Of a stretch of 64,000 nt of DNA, positions 1-8,354 are shown piece by piece. Below the pieces are notes generated by a model. That model ran no database searches. It was not told the origin of the DNA and saw nothing but the letters and a program-made list of their open reading frames with translations. How positions within the stretch are numbered: the stretch's first letter is position 1; the number at the start of each line of letters is the position of its first letter. The translations under genes were made by a program, and so were the position numbers. This DNA comes from Clostridioides difficile_A (lineage in GTDB: Bacteria; Bacillota; Clostridia; Peptostreptococcales; Peptostreptococcaceae), in contig OX246690.1 in assembly GCA_945909635.1 (NCBI GenBank), positions 744,001-808,000 of the forward strand, in the 5' to 3' direction.

Positions 1-2
1 TG

Positions 3-1118
3 GAAAGTTTCACAATGATAACAGTAAAGGGAGTAAAGCATTGTATTAAAAGTATTTCTTTTCAATCAGATAACTGTAATACCAATAGTTATAGTGCGCC
101 TCCTGCAAATGGTAAACCAGGATTTCATCATGAAATAACATTCAAAAGCGAACACAAAGGGAAATGTATATCAGCAATTGTATGTGAAAATGCACCAGAA
201 GGGTCTGGTCACTATGAAAATGTAGATTTTGGTGGTTTTGGGGAAATTGCACTTAAAATGTCTAATAATTCTACAGTAAATGATATTACTGTTTTTTCAT
301 GTAATCATGGTATTAGTGCAGGGGAAAATTCGATAATTACTAATGGAAAGACTTGGGGATGTGATTATGGAATGGAAATTTCTACTGGAACATTTATCAA
401 TGGTATGAGAGTTGAAGAAGTAGGTAAGGTTGCTATTAACAATGTTGGTAAGGGCTCAAACTTTATTACAAATATCACAATTGACCAATGTGGCTATTGT
501 GGATTCAAATTTGATTCAATATCTAATACCCAAATATTAGGTAATGTCTCAAGATGTGGGCAATATTATTTTAATTTTAGCTATGATGACTACTTAAAGT
601 TAGATAAAAAGGTTGAGGAAGCATATTATTTATTATATGGAAATTCAATAGAAGCAAGTAATATAACAATACCAAATGATAATACAGACAATTGGGAAGA
701 TAAAGGAAAAGAAAATCACACTGTATATCTCATAAAGGCATTTGAAACCAAAAATGTATTATTAAGATGCACTATAGATGCTACTGATATGGTTCTTGAG
801 TCAGAAAAAGGAAATTTAATATACAATAACAAAGGACAAACAGTTATATTCCATGATGGTGAGATTAGTAGCATCAATGGGATTGGTGTATCTGAAGAGG
901 ATTATGGTGATAAAATCAAGATAAAAAAGGGTGATATGTACATAAATAGCAATAATAAAGAGCTTAAAATGTATAGTCCACAGATAGGTGATATCCTAAC
1001 AACAACAAAAGTAACAAGTGATGAAGTTACTAGTTCTTATGGTGGAAAATGGGAAAAAATTGGTAAAAAAGTAGAGTTTGAAAATACGGTTCATTATCAT
1101 AAAATGATAGATAAATAA
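3..1118 (+). CDS. Beta-helix (pectate-lyase-fold) protein, 5' end outside window
   Basis: The reading frame is already open at the first bases of the window, so the ATG at position 15 is probably internal. The visible protein aligns with the next gene from about that gene's residue 85 onward (shared CIK-ISF-SD, GHYEN, TIDQCG-CGF-FDSI and RRCGQ-like blocks), so roughly 85-90 N-terminal residues lie upstream of the window. Short repeats with Asn and Ile/Val ladders suggest a right-handed parallel beta-helix of the Pectate_lyase_3 type. No catalytic residues can be assigned, and the substrate is unknown. The tandem copy downstream points to a gene duplication. Confidence 0.7.
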   Translation, partial: ESFTMITVKGVKHCIKSISFQSDNCNTNSYSAPPANGKPGFHHEITFKSEHKGKCISAIVCENAPEGSGHYENVDFGGFGEIALKMSNNSTVNDITVFSCNHGISAGENSIITNGKTWGCDYGMEISTGTFINGMRVEEVGKVAINNVGKGSNFITNITIDQCGYCGFKFDSISNTQILGNVSRCGQYYFNFSYDDYLKLDKKVEEAYYLLYGNSIEASNITIPNDNTDNWEDKGKENHTVYLIKAFETKNVLLRCTIDATDMVLESEKGNLIYNNKGQTVIFHDGEISSINGIGVSEEDYGDKIKIKKGDMYINSNNKELKMYSPQIGDILTTTKVTSDEVTSSYGGKWEKIGKKVEFENTVHYHKMIDK

Positions 1119-1244
1119 GCAAATTTATTAAGCTCAACAAGGTAGTTTTCTAAAATTCTAGTTTTAATGAGTTTAATATAGTCAAACTGATAACTAAAAA
1201 ATCATGTAACATCGAAAGTGAATAAGAAAGGAATAGATGATATT

Positions 1245-2651
1245 ATGGAAGAATTTAAGTATGAAAAATTGATTAACGTATTAGAAAGAGAGAATAGTAT
1301 TAAAAATGACGGTTCAGAAGATGTAGGGCCTCTTATACAAAAGATTATTAATGAAACAGATTTTTGTGTTTTATATTTTCCAAAAGGTAAATATTTATTT
1401 AAAACTGGTATTACTATTAATAAAGAAATTACATTACTAGGAGATTCTGATTCATCAACATCTGCTACACAATTTATAACAAGTGGAATCCCTAACATGA
1501 GTATTATTACATTAGTAAAAAGAAAACAATGTATTAAAAATATAAGTTTTTATTCTGATAGCTGTGAGGTACTTGTTCACGATGAACCCCCAACAAAAGG
1601 AAATCCACATTATCATTATGAAATGCTCATTAAGAAAAATGATAATGGTGAAGACTTAGAGTGTGTATCAGCGATTACAACTGATGGTCTAAGGGATAAT
1701 ACTAGAGGTCTTGGTCATTATGAAAATCTTCATATAAGTGGTTTCTCAGGTATAGGAATTCAGATACCATATTATGCAATTTCAAATGACATTACAGTTT
1801 CTTCTTGTGGATTAGGTGTTGATGCAGGTATTGATGCAATTATCTCTAACAGTAGAATATATAAATGTAAAAATGGAATGAGAATTATGACTGGTACTAG
1901 CATAAATAATGTAAATATTGAAAAAATACAAGAAGTTGGTCTAGAAAGTAGTCAAATTGAGAATCTTGAAGGATATGGTAGTTATAAAATCAATAATATT
2001 ACAATCGATCAATGTGGTCATTGTGGCTTTTTATTTGATTCAATAAGAGATACTTGTATATCTGGTATTATAAGAAGATGTGGTCAACGTTATTATAACA
2101 CTGATTATGATACTTATTTAAAAATAAAAGATAAAGATGAAAAAGCATATTCTCTGTTTAGTGGAAATTATTTTACTAATTGCCATATTAATTTAGTTAG
2201 TGATAATAAAGATAACTGGGATGATGAATTAGAATATGAGCACAAAGTTTATGTATTTGAAATTCTTCAAATACCAAATGCTACATTGAAATGTAATATA
2301 GATGCTGAGGATTATATAATAAAAGCAGACAATGGAGGTGGAAATTTAAGATTACAAAATAACTTTAATGATTATATATTTATTGATTCCTCTAAACCAG
2401 AAATTGTCAATGGAATTAGCACAATGCAACACCATGAAAACGGAAATTTATTACTATTGAATGGTGGTACGTTGAGATTTGGAGATGTTAATAAGAAAAA
2501 GGGCATATTTAAATCTCAGGCTGGCTTGATTGTTAAATCAACAGATTCAGATATTTCTCAGATAAAATCTACCTATGGAGAAAAATGGGCGAATATTGGC
2601 TCTGAGCGTATCGGAAAAGAAACTGTATATTATTATAAATACACTTCTTAA
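1245..2651 (+). CDS. Pectate-lyase-superfamily beta-helix protein
   Basis: A 468-residue protein whose N-terminus carries the block typical of Pectate_lyase_3 proteins (DGSEDVGPLIQKII, then YFPKGKYLF), found in polysaccharide-acting enzymes and tail-spike-like proteins. A long beta-helix body follows. There is no signal peptide or membrane segment, so it is either cytoplasmic or exported by an unrecognised route. I chose the ATG at 1245 because AAAGGA lies about 12 bases upstream. A GTG at 1218 is in frame but has no ribosome binding site. It is a paralogue of the gene at 3-1118, with related sequence over the full shared length. Function and substrate are unknown. Confidence 0.75.
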   Translation: MEEFKYEKLINVLERENSIKNDGSEDVGPLIQKIINETDFCVLYFPKGKYLFKTGITINKEITLLGDSDSSTSATQFITSGIPNMSIITLVKRKQCIKNISFYSDSCEVLVHDEPPTKGNPHYHYEMLIKKNDNGEDLECVSAITTDGLRDNTRGLGHYENLHISGFSGIGIQIPYYAISNDITVSSCGLGVDAGIDAIISNSRIYKCKNGMRIMTGTSINNVNIEKIQEVGLESSQIENLEGYGSYKINNITIDQCGHCGFLFDSIRDTCISGIIRRCGQRYYNTDYDTYLKIKDKDEKAYSLFSGNYFTNCHINLVSDNKDNWDDELEYEHKVYVFEILQIPNATLKCNIDAEDYIIKADNGGGNLRLQNNFNDYIFIDSSKPEIVNGISTMQHHENGNLLLLNGGTLRFGDVNKKKGIFKSQAGLIVKSTDSDISQIKSTYGEKWANIGSERIGKETVYYYKYTS

Positions 2652-2673
2652 AATATATTATAAATAACATGAA

Positions 2674-2707
2674 GAAATGAATCCTTATAATGGGATTCAT
2701 TTCTTTA
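2674..2707 (+). terminator. Intrinsic terminator after the beta-helix genes
   Basis: Perfect 11-bp stem GAAATGAATCC / GGATTCATTTC with an 8-base loop, followed by TTTATT. It lies 23 bases after the stop codon of the second beta-helix gene. Confidence 0.8.
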
Positions 2708-2750
2708 TTAAAATATTTTATGATAAATTTTTAATATATATCAAGAATTT

Positions 2751-2999
2751 TCAAGTACTTCTTATTAACTTTATATACATCCTTTTCTTTTTAAAAGTAT
2801 CATATCCTTTATTAATTAAATATAGATACGATAATGCTCTTGATGTTCTTCAATTACCATCACTAAAAGGATGAACATACACAAAATAGAAATGAATTAT
2901 TGCACTCTTTGCTAAATCATTTACTTTACTATTTTCCATAAAAGTTATTAATTCATCTATAAAATCATATATTTTCAAAATTTTTACGTATTTATTCCT
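2751..2999 (-). pseudogene. Fic-domain protein remnant, motif interrupted by a stop
   Basis: Read on the minus strand, this stretch encodes KILKIYDFIDELITFMEN, then FVYVHPFSDGN, a stop, then RTSRALSYLYLINKGY. This is the core of a Fic (AMP-transferase or related) domain, consensus HPFxxGNGRxxR. The glycine codon after GN is TGA (2850-2852), one base from GGA. A second stop at 2751-2753 follows further decayed sequence. The frame is open upstream only to about 3011, inside the DUF4177 gene, and has no start codon. It is therefore an N-terminally truncated, inactive fragment of a gene that normally encodes 200-350 residues. Confidence 0.75.
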
Positions 3000-3183
3000 C
3001 GATTTCAAAAACTAAATCAATTTTTCTTGTGAACCCATGGGCATTTATTTCTATGGGAATAAATCCAATATAACGATAACCTTTTTTTGCATATTCTTCG
3101 ATAATTGTGCGATGTTCTTTCATTACACCAGTTACAAGAAATTGAGATTCATAGCTTAAAGTAACATATTCATACTTTTTCAT
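2992..3183 (-). CDS. DUF4177 family small protein
   Basis: A 63-residue protein (MKKYEYVTLSYES..., HRTIIEEYAKKGYRYIGFIP..., IDLVFE) that matches the DUF4177 pattern: an N-terminal KYEYV strand, a helix with EYAKKGY, and a C-terminal DLVFE strand. Its function is not known. AAAGGAGA lies 8 bases before the ATG at 3183. Its 3' end abuts the Fic remnant, which suggests that a deletion or recombination joined the two. Confidence 0.7.
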   Translation of the reverse strand: MKKYEYVTLSYESQFLVTGVMKEHRTIIEEYAKKGYRYIGFIPIEINAHGFTRKIDLVFEIEE

Positions 3184-3377
3184 TTTTATTATCTCCTTTA
3201 GTTAAATTTATATTTATATATATCATACATTTAGTTTCAAACAAAAGCAATAAAATGGTCAACTGACTACTCAATAGCACTTTTGCAATAAGTATTTATA
3301 TAACTCTTGAATAGAGCAAGTTTAATTTGCAAAATATAAGTCTAAATATATAAACTTAATAGAAAAGGAGACAAATT

Positions 3378-4157
3378 ATGAGTCAGAAGAACATTGCAAT
3401 TGTAACTGGTGCGAATAGTGGGTTTGGCAAAGAATTTCTGAAATTATTAGTAAATGAAAAAGAAATAACAGAAATATGGGCAATTGCAAGAAACAAAGAG
3501 CGATTAAATCAATTAATAGATGAATTTGGAAGTAAGATAAAAATTTTTTCGAAAGATTTGTCAAAACTAGAAGAAGTAAAAGAACTTGGTACCTTTTTAG
3601 ATAAAGAAGATATATGTATAAAGTACCTTGTAAATAATGCAGGCTTTGCAAAATTCTGTTCATATAATGATTTGAGTATAGATGAATCTATTAATATGAT
3701 TGATTTAAATATTACTGCTGTTGTAGCAATGGGGCTTATATGTATCCCATATATGAAAAGAGGTAGCCATATTATAAATGTTTCTTCTCAAGCATCATTC
3801 CAGCCATTACCATATCAAAATATTTATAGTTCAACTAAAGCATTCGTAAGAAATTATACAAGAGCATTAAATGTTGAGCTTAAGGATAAAGGCATAAATG
3901 CAATTGCTGTATGTCCAGGGTGGATGAGTACAAATCTATTTGAAAGAGGGATAGTTAAGGCTGAAAAAGGAACAAAAAAATTCTCAGGTATAGTAACTCC
4001 AGATGTTGTTGCCATAAAAGCTTTGAAAGATGCAAAGAAAAATAAAGATATTTCTGTGTATGGCATCAATACAAAGTTAAGTCATGTACTAGCAAAACTA
4101 TTACCACAAAAGATGGTGATGAAGGTTTGGTTAAAACAACAACATATCAAGGCATAA
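3378..4157 (+). CDS. Short-chain dehydrogenase/reductase (SDR)
   Basis: A 259-residue classical SDR with a Rossmann fold. The cofactor motif TGANSGFG starts at residue 10, NNAG is near residue 88, the catalytic serine is in INVSSQAS, and the catalytic pair is Y150 and K154 (YSSTK). It is expected to be a cytosolic NAD(P)(H)-dependent oxidoreductase of unknown substrate. AAAAGGAGA precedes the ATG. It converges on the MerR-family gene with only about 40 bases between them and no clear terminator. The neighbours do not define the substrate. Confidence 0.85.
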   Translation: MSQKNIAIVTGANSGFGKEFLKLLVNEKEITEIWAIARNKERLNQLIDEFGSKIKIFSKDLSKLEEVKELGTFLDKEDICIKYLVNNAGFAKFCSYNDLSIDESINMIDLNITAVVAMGLICIPYMKRGSHIINVSSQASFQPLPYQNIYSSTKAFVRNYTRALNVELKDKGINAIAVCPGWMSTNLFERGIVKAEKGTKKFSGIVTPDVVAIKALKDAKKNKDISVYGINTKLSHVLAKLLPQKMVMKVWLKQQHIKA

Positions 4158-4199
4158 TAGGTTTGTTTTTGTTAATCCCAATTAAAATATAAGATAGAT

Positions 4200-5018
4200 T
4201 TATATCTTTTTAACTGGAAAGCACACCTCTGTTACCCAATTATCAGGATTATTGTCCTTATCAGGACCTATATGATAAATATTAAACATAGGACCATCCA
4301 TTTCATAATTATTGTCTGATATCCAATTACCAATAGCCTCACAAGTATCTGTAAGTTGATTGAAATCTCCTTTAACTATAGCAGTTGCAGCAGTCACGCT
4401 TGGGACAGTCTTAAATCTAACATGTTCAGTATCCTTATATTTTCCAGATACAGCAACCTGTACTTCAACATCTACATAATCTTCTTGATATCCTGTATCA
4501 TAAAAGACTGCCTTAGAATGATTGGGATATTCAAGTTGGATATTTTGTTCCTTTGTCTCTAAAAACGACTGATGCCATAATAGTCCTTCATCTTTATAAG
4601 TTGATATAACTTTTCTAAGAGTCATCATATATTTTTGGGAAAAATTCTTTATAGTTACATCATAATTGTCCATATTATCGTTACCTCCAATTCTTTTAAT
4701 AGTATTTTCTATTTTAAGTATCTTTCTCTGTATATCTTCTAATTGTTCTTTTACTTGTGAGTGATGGATATTTAGGTATTTTATTAGGCTTTCTTTATCG
4801 TTGTATTCTGTCAAAATTTCTTTTATGGAATACAAGCTAAATCCCATATCTTTTAGTGCATGGATTCGATTTGTAGTTGAAAGTTGGTCTACACTATAGT
4901 ATCTATATCCATTAGATTTATTTGTATGGCTTGGTGTTAAAAGTCCAATTTCATCATAATGACGTAGCATACGAATGCTAATTTTACTTAATTTTGAAAA
5001 ATCTCCTATCTTAAACAT
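4200..5018 (-). CDS. MerR-family transcriptional regulator with GyrI-like effector domain
   Basis: A 272-residue regulator. Residues 1-70 form the MerR winged helix-turn-helix (KIGDFSKLSKISIRMLRHYDE, then NGYRYYS). Residues about 75-115 form the dimerising coiled coil. The C-terminal 150 residues look like a GyrI/AraC_E_bind small-molecule domain, as in BmrR-type multidrug sensors. A GGAGG site precedes the ATG at 5018. Its own promoter has the 19-bp spacer and central palindrome typical of MerR control, so autoregulation is likely. The ligand and other targets are unknown. Confidence 0.85.
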   Translation of the reverse strand: MFKIGDFSKLSKISIRMLRHYDEIGLLTPSHTNKSNGYRYYSVDQLSTTNRIHALKDMGFSLYSIKEILTEYNDKESLIKYLNIHHSQVKEQLEDIQRKILKIENTIKRIGGNDNMDNYDVTIKNFSQKYMMTLRKVISTYKDEGLLWHQSFLETKEQNIQLEYPNHSKAVFYDTGYQEDYVDVEVQVAVSGKYKDTEHVRFKTVPSVTAATAIVKGDFNQLTDTCEAIGNWISDNNYEMDGPMFNIYHIGPDKDNNPDNWVTEVCFPVKKI

Positions 5019-5058
5019 GCTTGTGCCTCCTTTATAAAGATGTTTGTGTCTTACTATT

Positions 5059-5089
5059 AATATAAACTATGTCATAGTGTTAGAGTCAA
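5059..5089 (-). promoter_or_regulatory. MerR-type promoter with 19-bp spacer and palindromic operator
   Basis: On the minus strand, TTGACT (5084-5089) and TATATT (5059-5064) are separated by exactly 19 bases. The spacer holds the perfect palindrome ACTATG-A-CATAGT (5066-5078). An overlong spacer with a dyad between -35 and -10 is the hallmark of MerR-activated promoters. It drives the merR-like gene ending at 5018. Confidence 0.8.
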
Positions 5090-5100
5090 TTAAAATTTTG

Positions 5101-5141
5101 TTGACATATATTAAAAAAAATATTATACTGAACATGTTCAG
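5101..5141 (+). promoter_or_regulatory. Sigma-A promoter with overlapping TetR-type operator
   Basis: TTGACA (5101-5106), a 17-bp spacer and TATACT (5124-5129) form a near-consensus promoter. The perfect palindrome CTGAACATGTTCAG (5128-5141) overlaps the -10 end and the likely start of transcription, where a bound repressor would block it. The TetR gene starts 34 bases downstream, so autorepression is the simplest reading. Confidence 0.8.
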
Positions 5142-5174
5142 AACTAAAAATGTTGGTTGTTTTGGAGGTCTACT

Positions 5175-5756
5175 ATGAAAAGTAATGATAAGGATGCAAG
5201 AGAACGTATAATTGAAGTTACACTGAATATTTTGGATGAAGTAGATGATATTGATAAGGTTACAGTTCGACAAATCGCTGAACGTGCAAATGTAGGGGTT
5301 GGTTTAATAAATTATCATTTTAAAACGAAGGATAATTTGTTGAGCATTGCAATAGGGGAGGTAATGTCAAATGTTATAGAAGAGTTATATGATGACAATG
5401 TATATACTCTAAAGCCTATTGAAGATTTGAAAAGTTTATTAAAGAAACTGTGTGATATTGGATTGCATTATGAAAAGATGCTTACCTTTATGTTGAATCA
5501 ATGTATATCTAATGGTGATATGCAAGCAGAACTTTATATTGTACCTATGCTTCGTAAAATTTTTGGAAGTGAAAAAGATGAGATGAGTTTGAGAACTATT
5601 GCTTTACAAATTATTTCGCCAATACAGATTGCTGCTTTATCACCAGAGTCATTTCAATTGTATAGTGGTATAGATGTAAAGAATAAACATCAGCGAGATA
5701 GCTTTATTGATATTTTAGTAGAAAATATTATTAGAGGGAATGGTGATGTAAAATGA
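5175..5756 (+). CDS. TetR-family transcriptional regulator
   Basis: A 193-residue protein. Its N-terminal helix-turn-helix (TVRQIAERANVGVGLINYHF, then KTKDNLL) is the TetR signature. The remaining helices form an uncharacterised ligand pocket. The start is the ATG at 5175, placed 6 bases after GGAGG; an upstream in-frame ATG at 5157 has no such site. The stop overlaps the next gene's ATG (ATGA), so the two are translationally coupled. The palindrome in its promoter suggests self-repression, and the small membrane protein may be the regulated output. Confidence 0.85.
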   Translation: MKSNDKDARERIIEVTLNILDEVDDIDKVTVRQIAERANVGVGLINYHFKTKDNLLSIAIGEVMSNVIEELYDDNVYTLKPIEDLKSLLKKLCDIGLHYEKMLTFMLNQCISNGDMQAELYIVPMLRKIFGSEKDEMSLRTIALQIISPIQIAALSPESFQLYSGIDVKNKHQRDSFIDILVENIIRGNGDVK

Positions 5757-5947
5757 AAATTATAACTATTGGTTCAAGTATTATTACTGCTTTACTTTTT
5801 TTTTCAACAATGATTTGTGGATTTTGGATTAAGAATAATAAGGTGACCGATGCAAGTTCTATTAAATTTCATATGAATAGTGCTATTATTACAGGTGTAT
5901 TTTTAGTGATTTCAATAGTTCTTTTAATTATGTATGTAAAAAAATAA
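5753..5947 (+). CDS. Small two-helix membrane protein
   Basis: A 64-residue protein with two predicted membrane helices (residues about 4-26 and 42-62) joined by a short polar loop containing KNNKVTDASS. It is translationally coupled to the TetR gene by a 4-base overlap. I do not recognise the family. Control by the adjacent TetR regulator is an inference from the operon structure. Confidence 0.6.
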   Translation: MKIITIGSSIITALLFFSTMICGFWIKNNKVTDASSIKFHMNSAIITGVFLVISIVLLIMYVKK

Positions 5948-5993
5948 TACAATCAATAAAAATAAATAATACAATCAATCATTATTAATAGAT

Positions 5994-6043
5994 AAAACAT
6001 CAGAAAATCTAAAGTCTAGAGAGATTGGAGTTTCTGATGTTTT
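5994..6043 (+). terminator. Terminator hairpin after the tetR operon
   Basis: Perfect 13-bp arms AAAACATCAGAAA (5994-6006) and TTTCTGATGTTTT (6031-6043) with a 24-base loop. The A/T-rich flanks on both sides could let it also end transcription from the minus-strand peptidase gene. Confidence 0.75.
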
Positions 6044-6183
6044 ATCAGTTTATTTTATTACACTGTAATTAGATGTTTAGTGTTAATTATTAAATAGTAA
6101 TTGTATGGTCAGTATTAATGAATATCAAAATGAATATCAAACTGAGTATTGTAAATTTAGTATTATAAATTTAGTAGTTCAGA

Positions 6184-7926
6184 TTAAGAAGCATTTTTTA
6201 GTTCAAGTGGATTATCTATGCCAAAATAATCATATAAAGTAGAACTTATTTCTTCTAAATTTCCATTTTGGAAGGGTAATTGTAAGTTTACTTTTTCTAC
6301 TACATCCTTAAAACCAGCATCTGTATTTTGATTTAAAAAATCCATATACACATTAACTGCTTTTCTATAATCATCTTGTGACAATTGCCATATTTGAAGT
6401 GATATATCAGATGCAAGACCATAACTCAAGTAATAAAAAGGAACTTGGAAGTTATGAGATACAAGTATCCAAAAAGGAGCATTCTTTTCTTTAAGTACAT
6501 TATTTGCCACTCCATATTCTTCTTCTAAGTCAAAAAATAATTTATTTATATCATTTAAGCTCATATATGGATTTTTGTATATAATCTCTTGAAATTCATC
6601 ATAAAGACAAGCATCAATAATAGTATTTAGAACAATCGATAAATGTTCTTTTTTTATAGCCTCAGATTTCTTACCAAAAAAGTCATCAAAATACTTGTAA
6701 AACAAAATCTCTAAAGATGTTGAATGAACTTCGCATATATCTATACTTGGTTGTATTTTGTTATTTAGATTAATGCTATTGTAATAGTTATAAAAATGAC
6801 CAAACTCATGAGCAAAGCTAGTAACACCCAAAAAAGAATTGTCCCATGTATTGAATAAAAAAGGTGCATTGTACTTATTTATATAAGTAGTGTATCCTCC
6901 AGGCGATTTATTCTTTCCAGAAGAATAATCATATAAGTCATATTTTTTCATATAGCTAAAACTCTCTTTTAATTTTGGAGATATGTCTTCAAGTACATTG
7001 TCAAATTTCCTAAATGAACGATTTTTATATACCTTAGTATATATAGAAGAATCAGAAGGTATTGATGAAATCTCTCTATATAGTGGAACTATGTACTCTT
7101 TTACATCTTTTCTAAATTTTTTTGCTTCTTCTTGAGAATAATCTTTATTTAAGTTCATATAAGCATAATCTATATAATTCTTAAATCCTAACTTGCTTGC
7201 TATCTCAGTTCTCGTCTGAACAAGCTCTAAAAATATATTGCCAAATATAGGGTTGTATTTTTTTAAGTAATCTGAATAAATCTTTACATATTCTTCAGGT
7301 CTAAGATTTGGTGTTGATAAAGCCTCTTCAAAGTCTGTCTCTATACCATCTATTGGTACTGTAGACTTAGATAAAAGGTCTTCATATTTTACAACTAAGT
7401 CTTGCTCTTTTTTAAGTAGACTTTCAACTTCTTTAGAATTAAGTTTTCCAATGTTTTTTAAATAATTAAATGTATCTTTCCCAAGCTCCTTTTCTAGTTC
7501 TTTAGAAAACTTAGAAGTTACAAATATATCCTGGAAATCTTTGTATGCCATGTCAACATCTACTGATTTACTCATAAGATATTTATATTCTTTAGAGTAA
7601 AATTCATCTGATGAATCTATATTGTTTCTAATTTTTGCTATAGTAAGTGTACTGTAAAAATCCTGATAAATCTTATCAACATCTTTAAATAAATTTAATT
7701 GTTCTTTAGCAGTCTTAGATGTTAAAAGTTTGTCGTTATAGGTGTTAATATTTTCGCAAATTGACTTTATATCTGGACGATTATATTCCATTTTTTCAAA
7801 GGGAATAGTTCCTCTAACTGAATCTTTTTTTGAGTTATTAGTATAATTTCTTATGTATGATGCAAATATAATAAAAACTGCAATTAAAATTAGAGAAACA
7901 AATATTTTCTTCTTGGATTTAATCAT
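6184..7926 (-). CDS. M3-family (oligoendopeptidase F-like) membrane-anchored metallopeptidase
   Basis: A 580-residue zinc metallopeptidase. The HEFGH motif (H373, E374, H377; SFAHEFGHFYNYY) identifies the catalytic site, and E-V-H-S about 27 residues on probably supplies the third ligand. An N-terminal hydrophobic stretch after KSKKK (residues 8-25) is a signal anchor without a lipobox. The catalytic domain is therefore probably extracellular, whereas typical PepF enzymes are cytosolic. GGAGG precedes the ATG at 7926. It is monocistronic and divergent from ktrB. The likely role is trimming of short peptides at the cell surface. Confidence 0.85.
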   Translation of the reverse strand: MIKSKKKIFVSLILIAVFIIFASYIRNYTNNSKKDSVRGTIPFEKMEYNRPDIKSICENINTYNDKLLTSKTAKEQLNLFKDVDKIYQDFYSTLTIAKIRNNIDSSDEFYSKEYKYLMSKSVDVDMAYKDFQDIFVTSKFSKELEKELGKDTFNYLKNIGKLNSKEVESLLKKEQDLVVKYEDLLSKSTVPIDGIETDFEEALSTPNLRPEEYVKIYSDYLKKYNPIFGNIFLELVQTRTEIASKLGFKNYIDYAYMNLNKDYSQEEAKKFRKDVKEYIVPLYREISSIPSDSSIYTKVYKNRSFRKFDNVLEDISPKLKESFSYMKKYDLYDYSSGKNKSPGGYTTYINKYNAPFLFNTWDNSFLGVTSFAHEFGHFYNYYNSINLNNKIQPSIDICEVHSTSLEILFYKYFDDFFGKKSEAIKKEHLSIVLNTIIDACLYDEFQEIIYKNPYMSLNDINKLFFDLEEEYGVANNVLKEKNAPFWILVSHNFQVPFYYLSYGLASDISLQIWQLSQDDYRKAVNVYMDFLNQNTDAGFKDVVEKVNLQLPFQNGNLEEISSTLYDYFGIDNPLELKNAS

Positions 7927-8237
7927 AAAAATCCTCCAATCATGGATATAGTTATTAGTTATTTTACTATATTAAATATAAAAAATGCATGTTAAGAAAA
8001 TTTAACATAAAAATATATACAAGCTTATAAATAATATAAAAAATTTAACTTCAAAAAAGTATATGAAATTTATATTAATAAAATGATAAATAAATTTTAA
8101 GTACAAAATAGTAAAAACTATGATAGTCTTAGACCTATTATATTTGAAAAATATGGATGTTTTTGGTAAAATTCAAATTAAAAGATATATATAAAAATTT
8201 GCAATATTCCAAACAAGAATTATAAAGATTCATATCA
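7927..8237. other. AT-rich intergenic region between divergent genes
   Basis: This stretch has no open frame or structured RNA that I can support. It must contain the promoter of the minus-strand peptidase gene, but I could not pick a confident -35/-10 pair. The ktrB promoter follows it. Confidence 0.5.
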
Positions 8238-8266
8238 TTGTCTTTATACAATATTTATACTATAAT
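8238..8266 (+). promoter_or_regulatory. Probable ktrB promoter
   Basis: TTGTCT (8238-8243), a 17-bp spacer and a perfect TATAAT (8261-8266). Transcription would start near 8273, leaving an 80-base leader. Confidence 0.65.
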
Positions 8267-8276
8267 AGAATAATAA

Positions 8277-8344
8277 TTTAGAGGAAAGCTCTAAAAATAA
8301 ACAAATTAAGGGTCTTAACAGTAGTGATTTTATGTTAAGGAGGT
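8277..8344 (+). promoter_or_regulatory. Two leader hairpins before ktrB, the second touching the ribosome binding site
   Basis: Hairpin one is TTTAGAG-GAAAG-CTCTAAA (8277-8295). Hairpin two pairs CTTAAC (8314-8319) with GTTAAG (8334-8339), and its right arm shares bases with the ribosome binding site AAGGAGGT (8337-8344). The arrangement could modulate translation. The sequence does not match the ydaO c-di-AMP riboswitch pattern as I know it. Confidence 0.35.
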
Positions 8345-8354
8345 ATAAAGAAAG

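Noticed and set aside
1218..1244. Upstream GTG start for the second beta-helix gene
   Set aside because: No ribosome binding site precedes it, while AAAGGA fits the ATG at 1245.
2677..2874. 65-codon plus-strand open frame
   Set aside because: It starts inside the terminator stem, has no ribosome binding site, and lies antisense to the Fic remnant.
8266..8354. c-di-AMP (ydaO) riboswitch before ktrB
   Set aside because: The leader is only about 80 bases and lacks the conserved GC-rich blocks of that riboswitch; only simple hairpins are visible.
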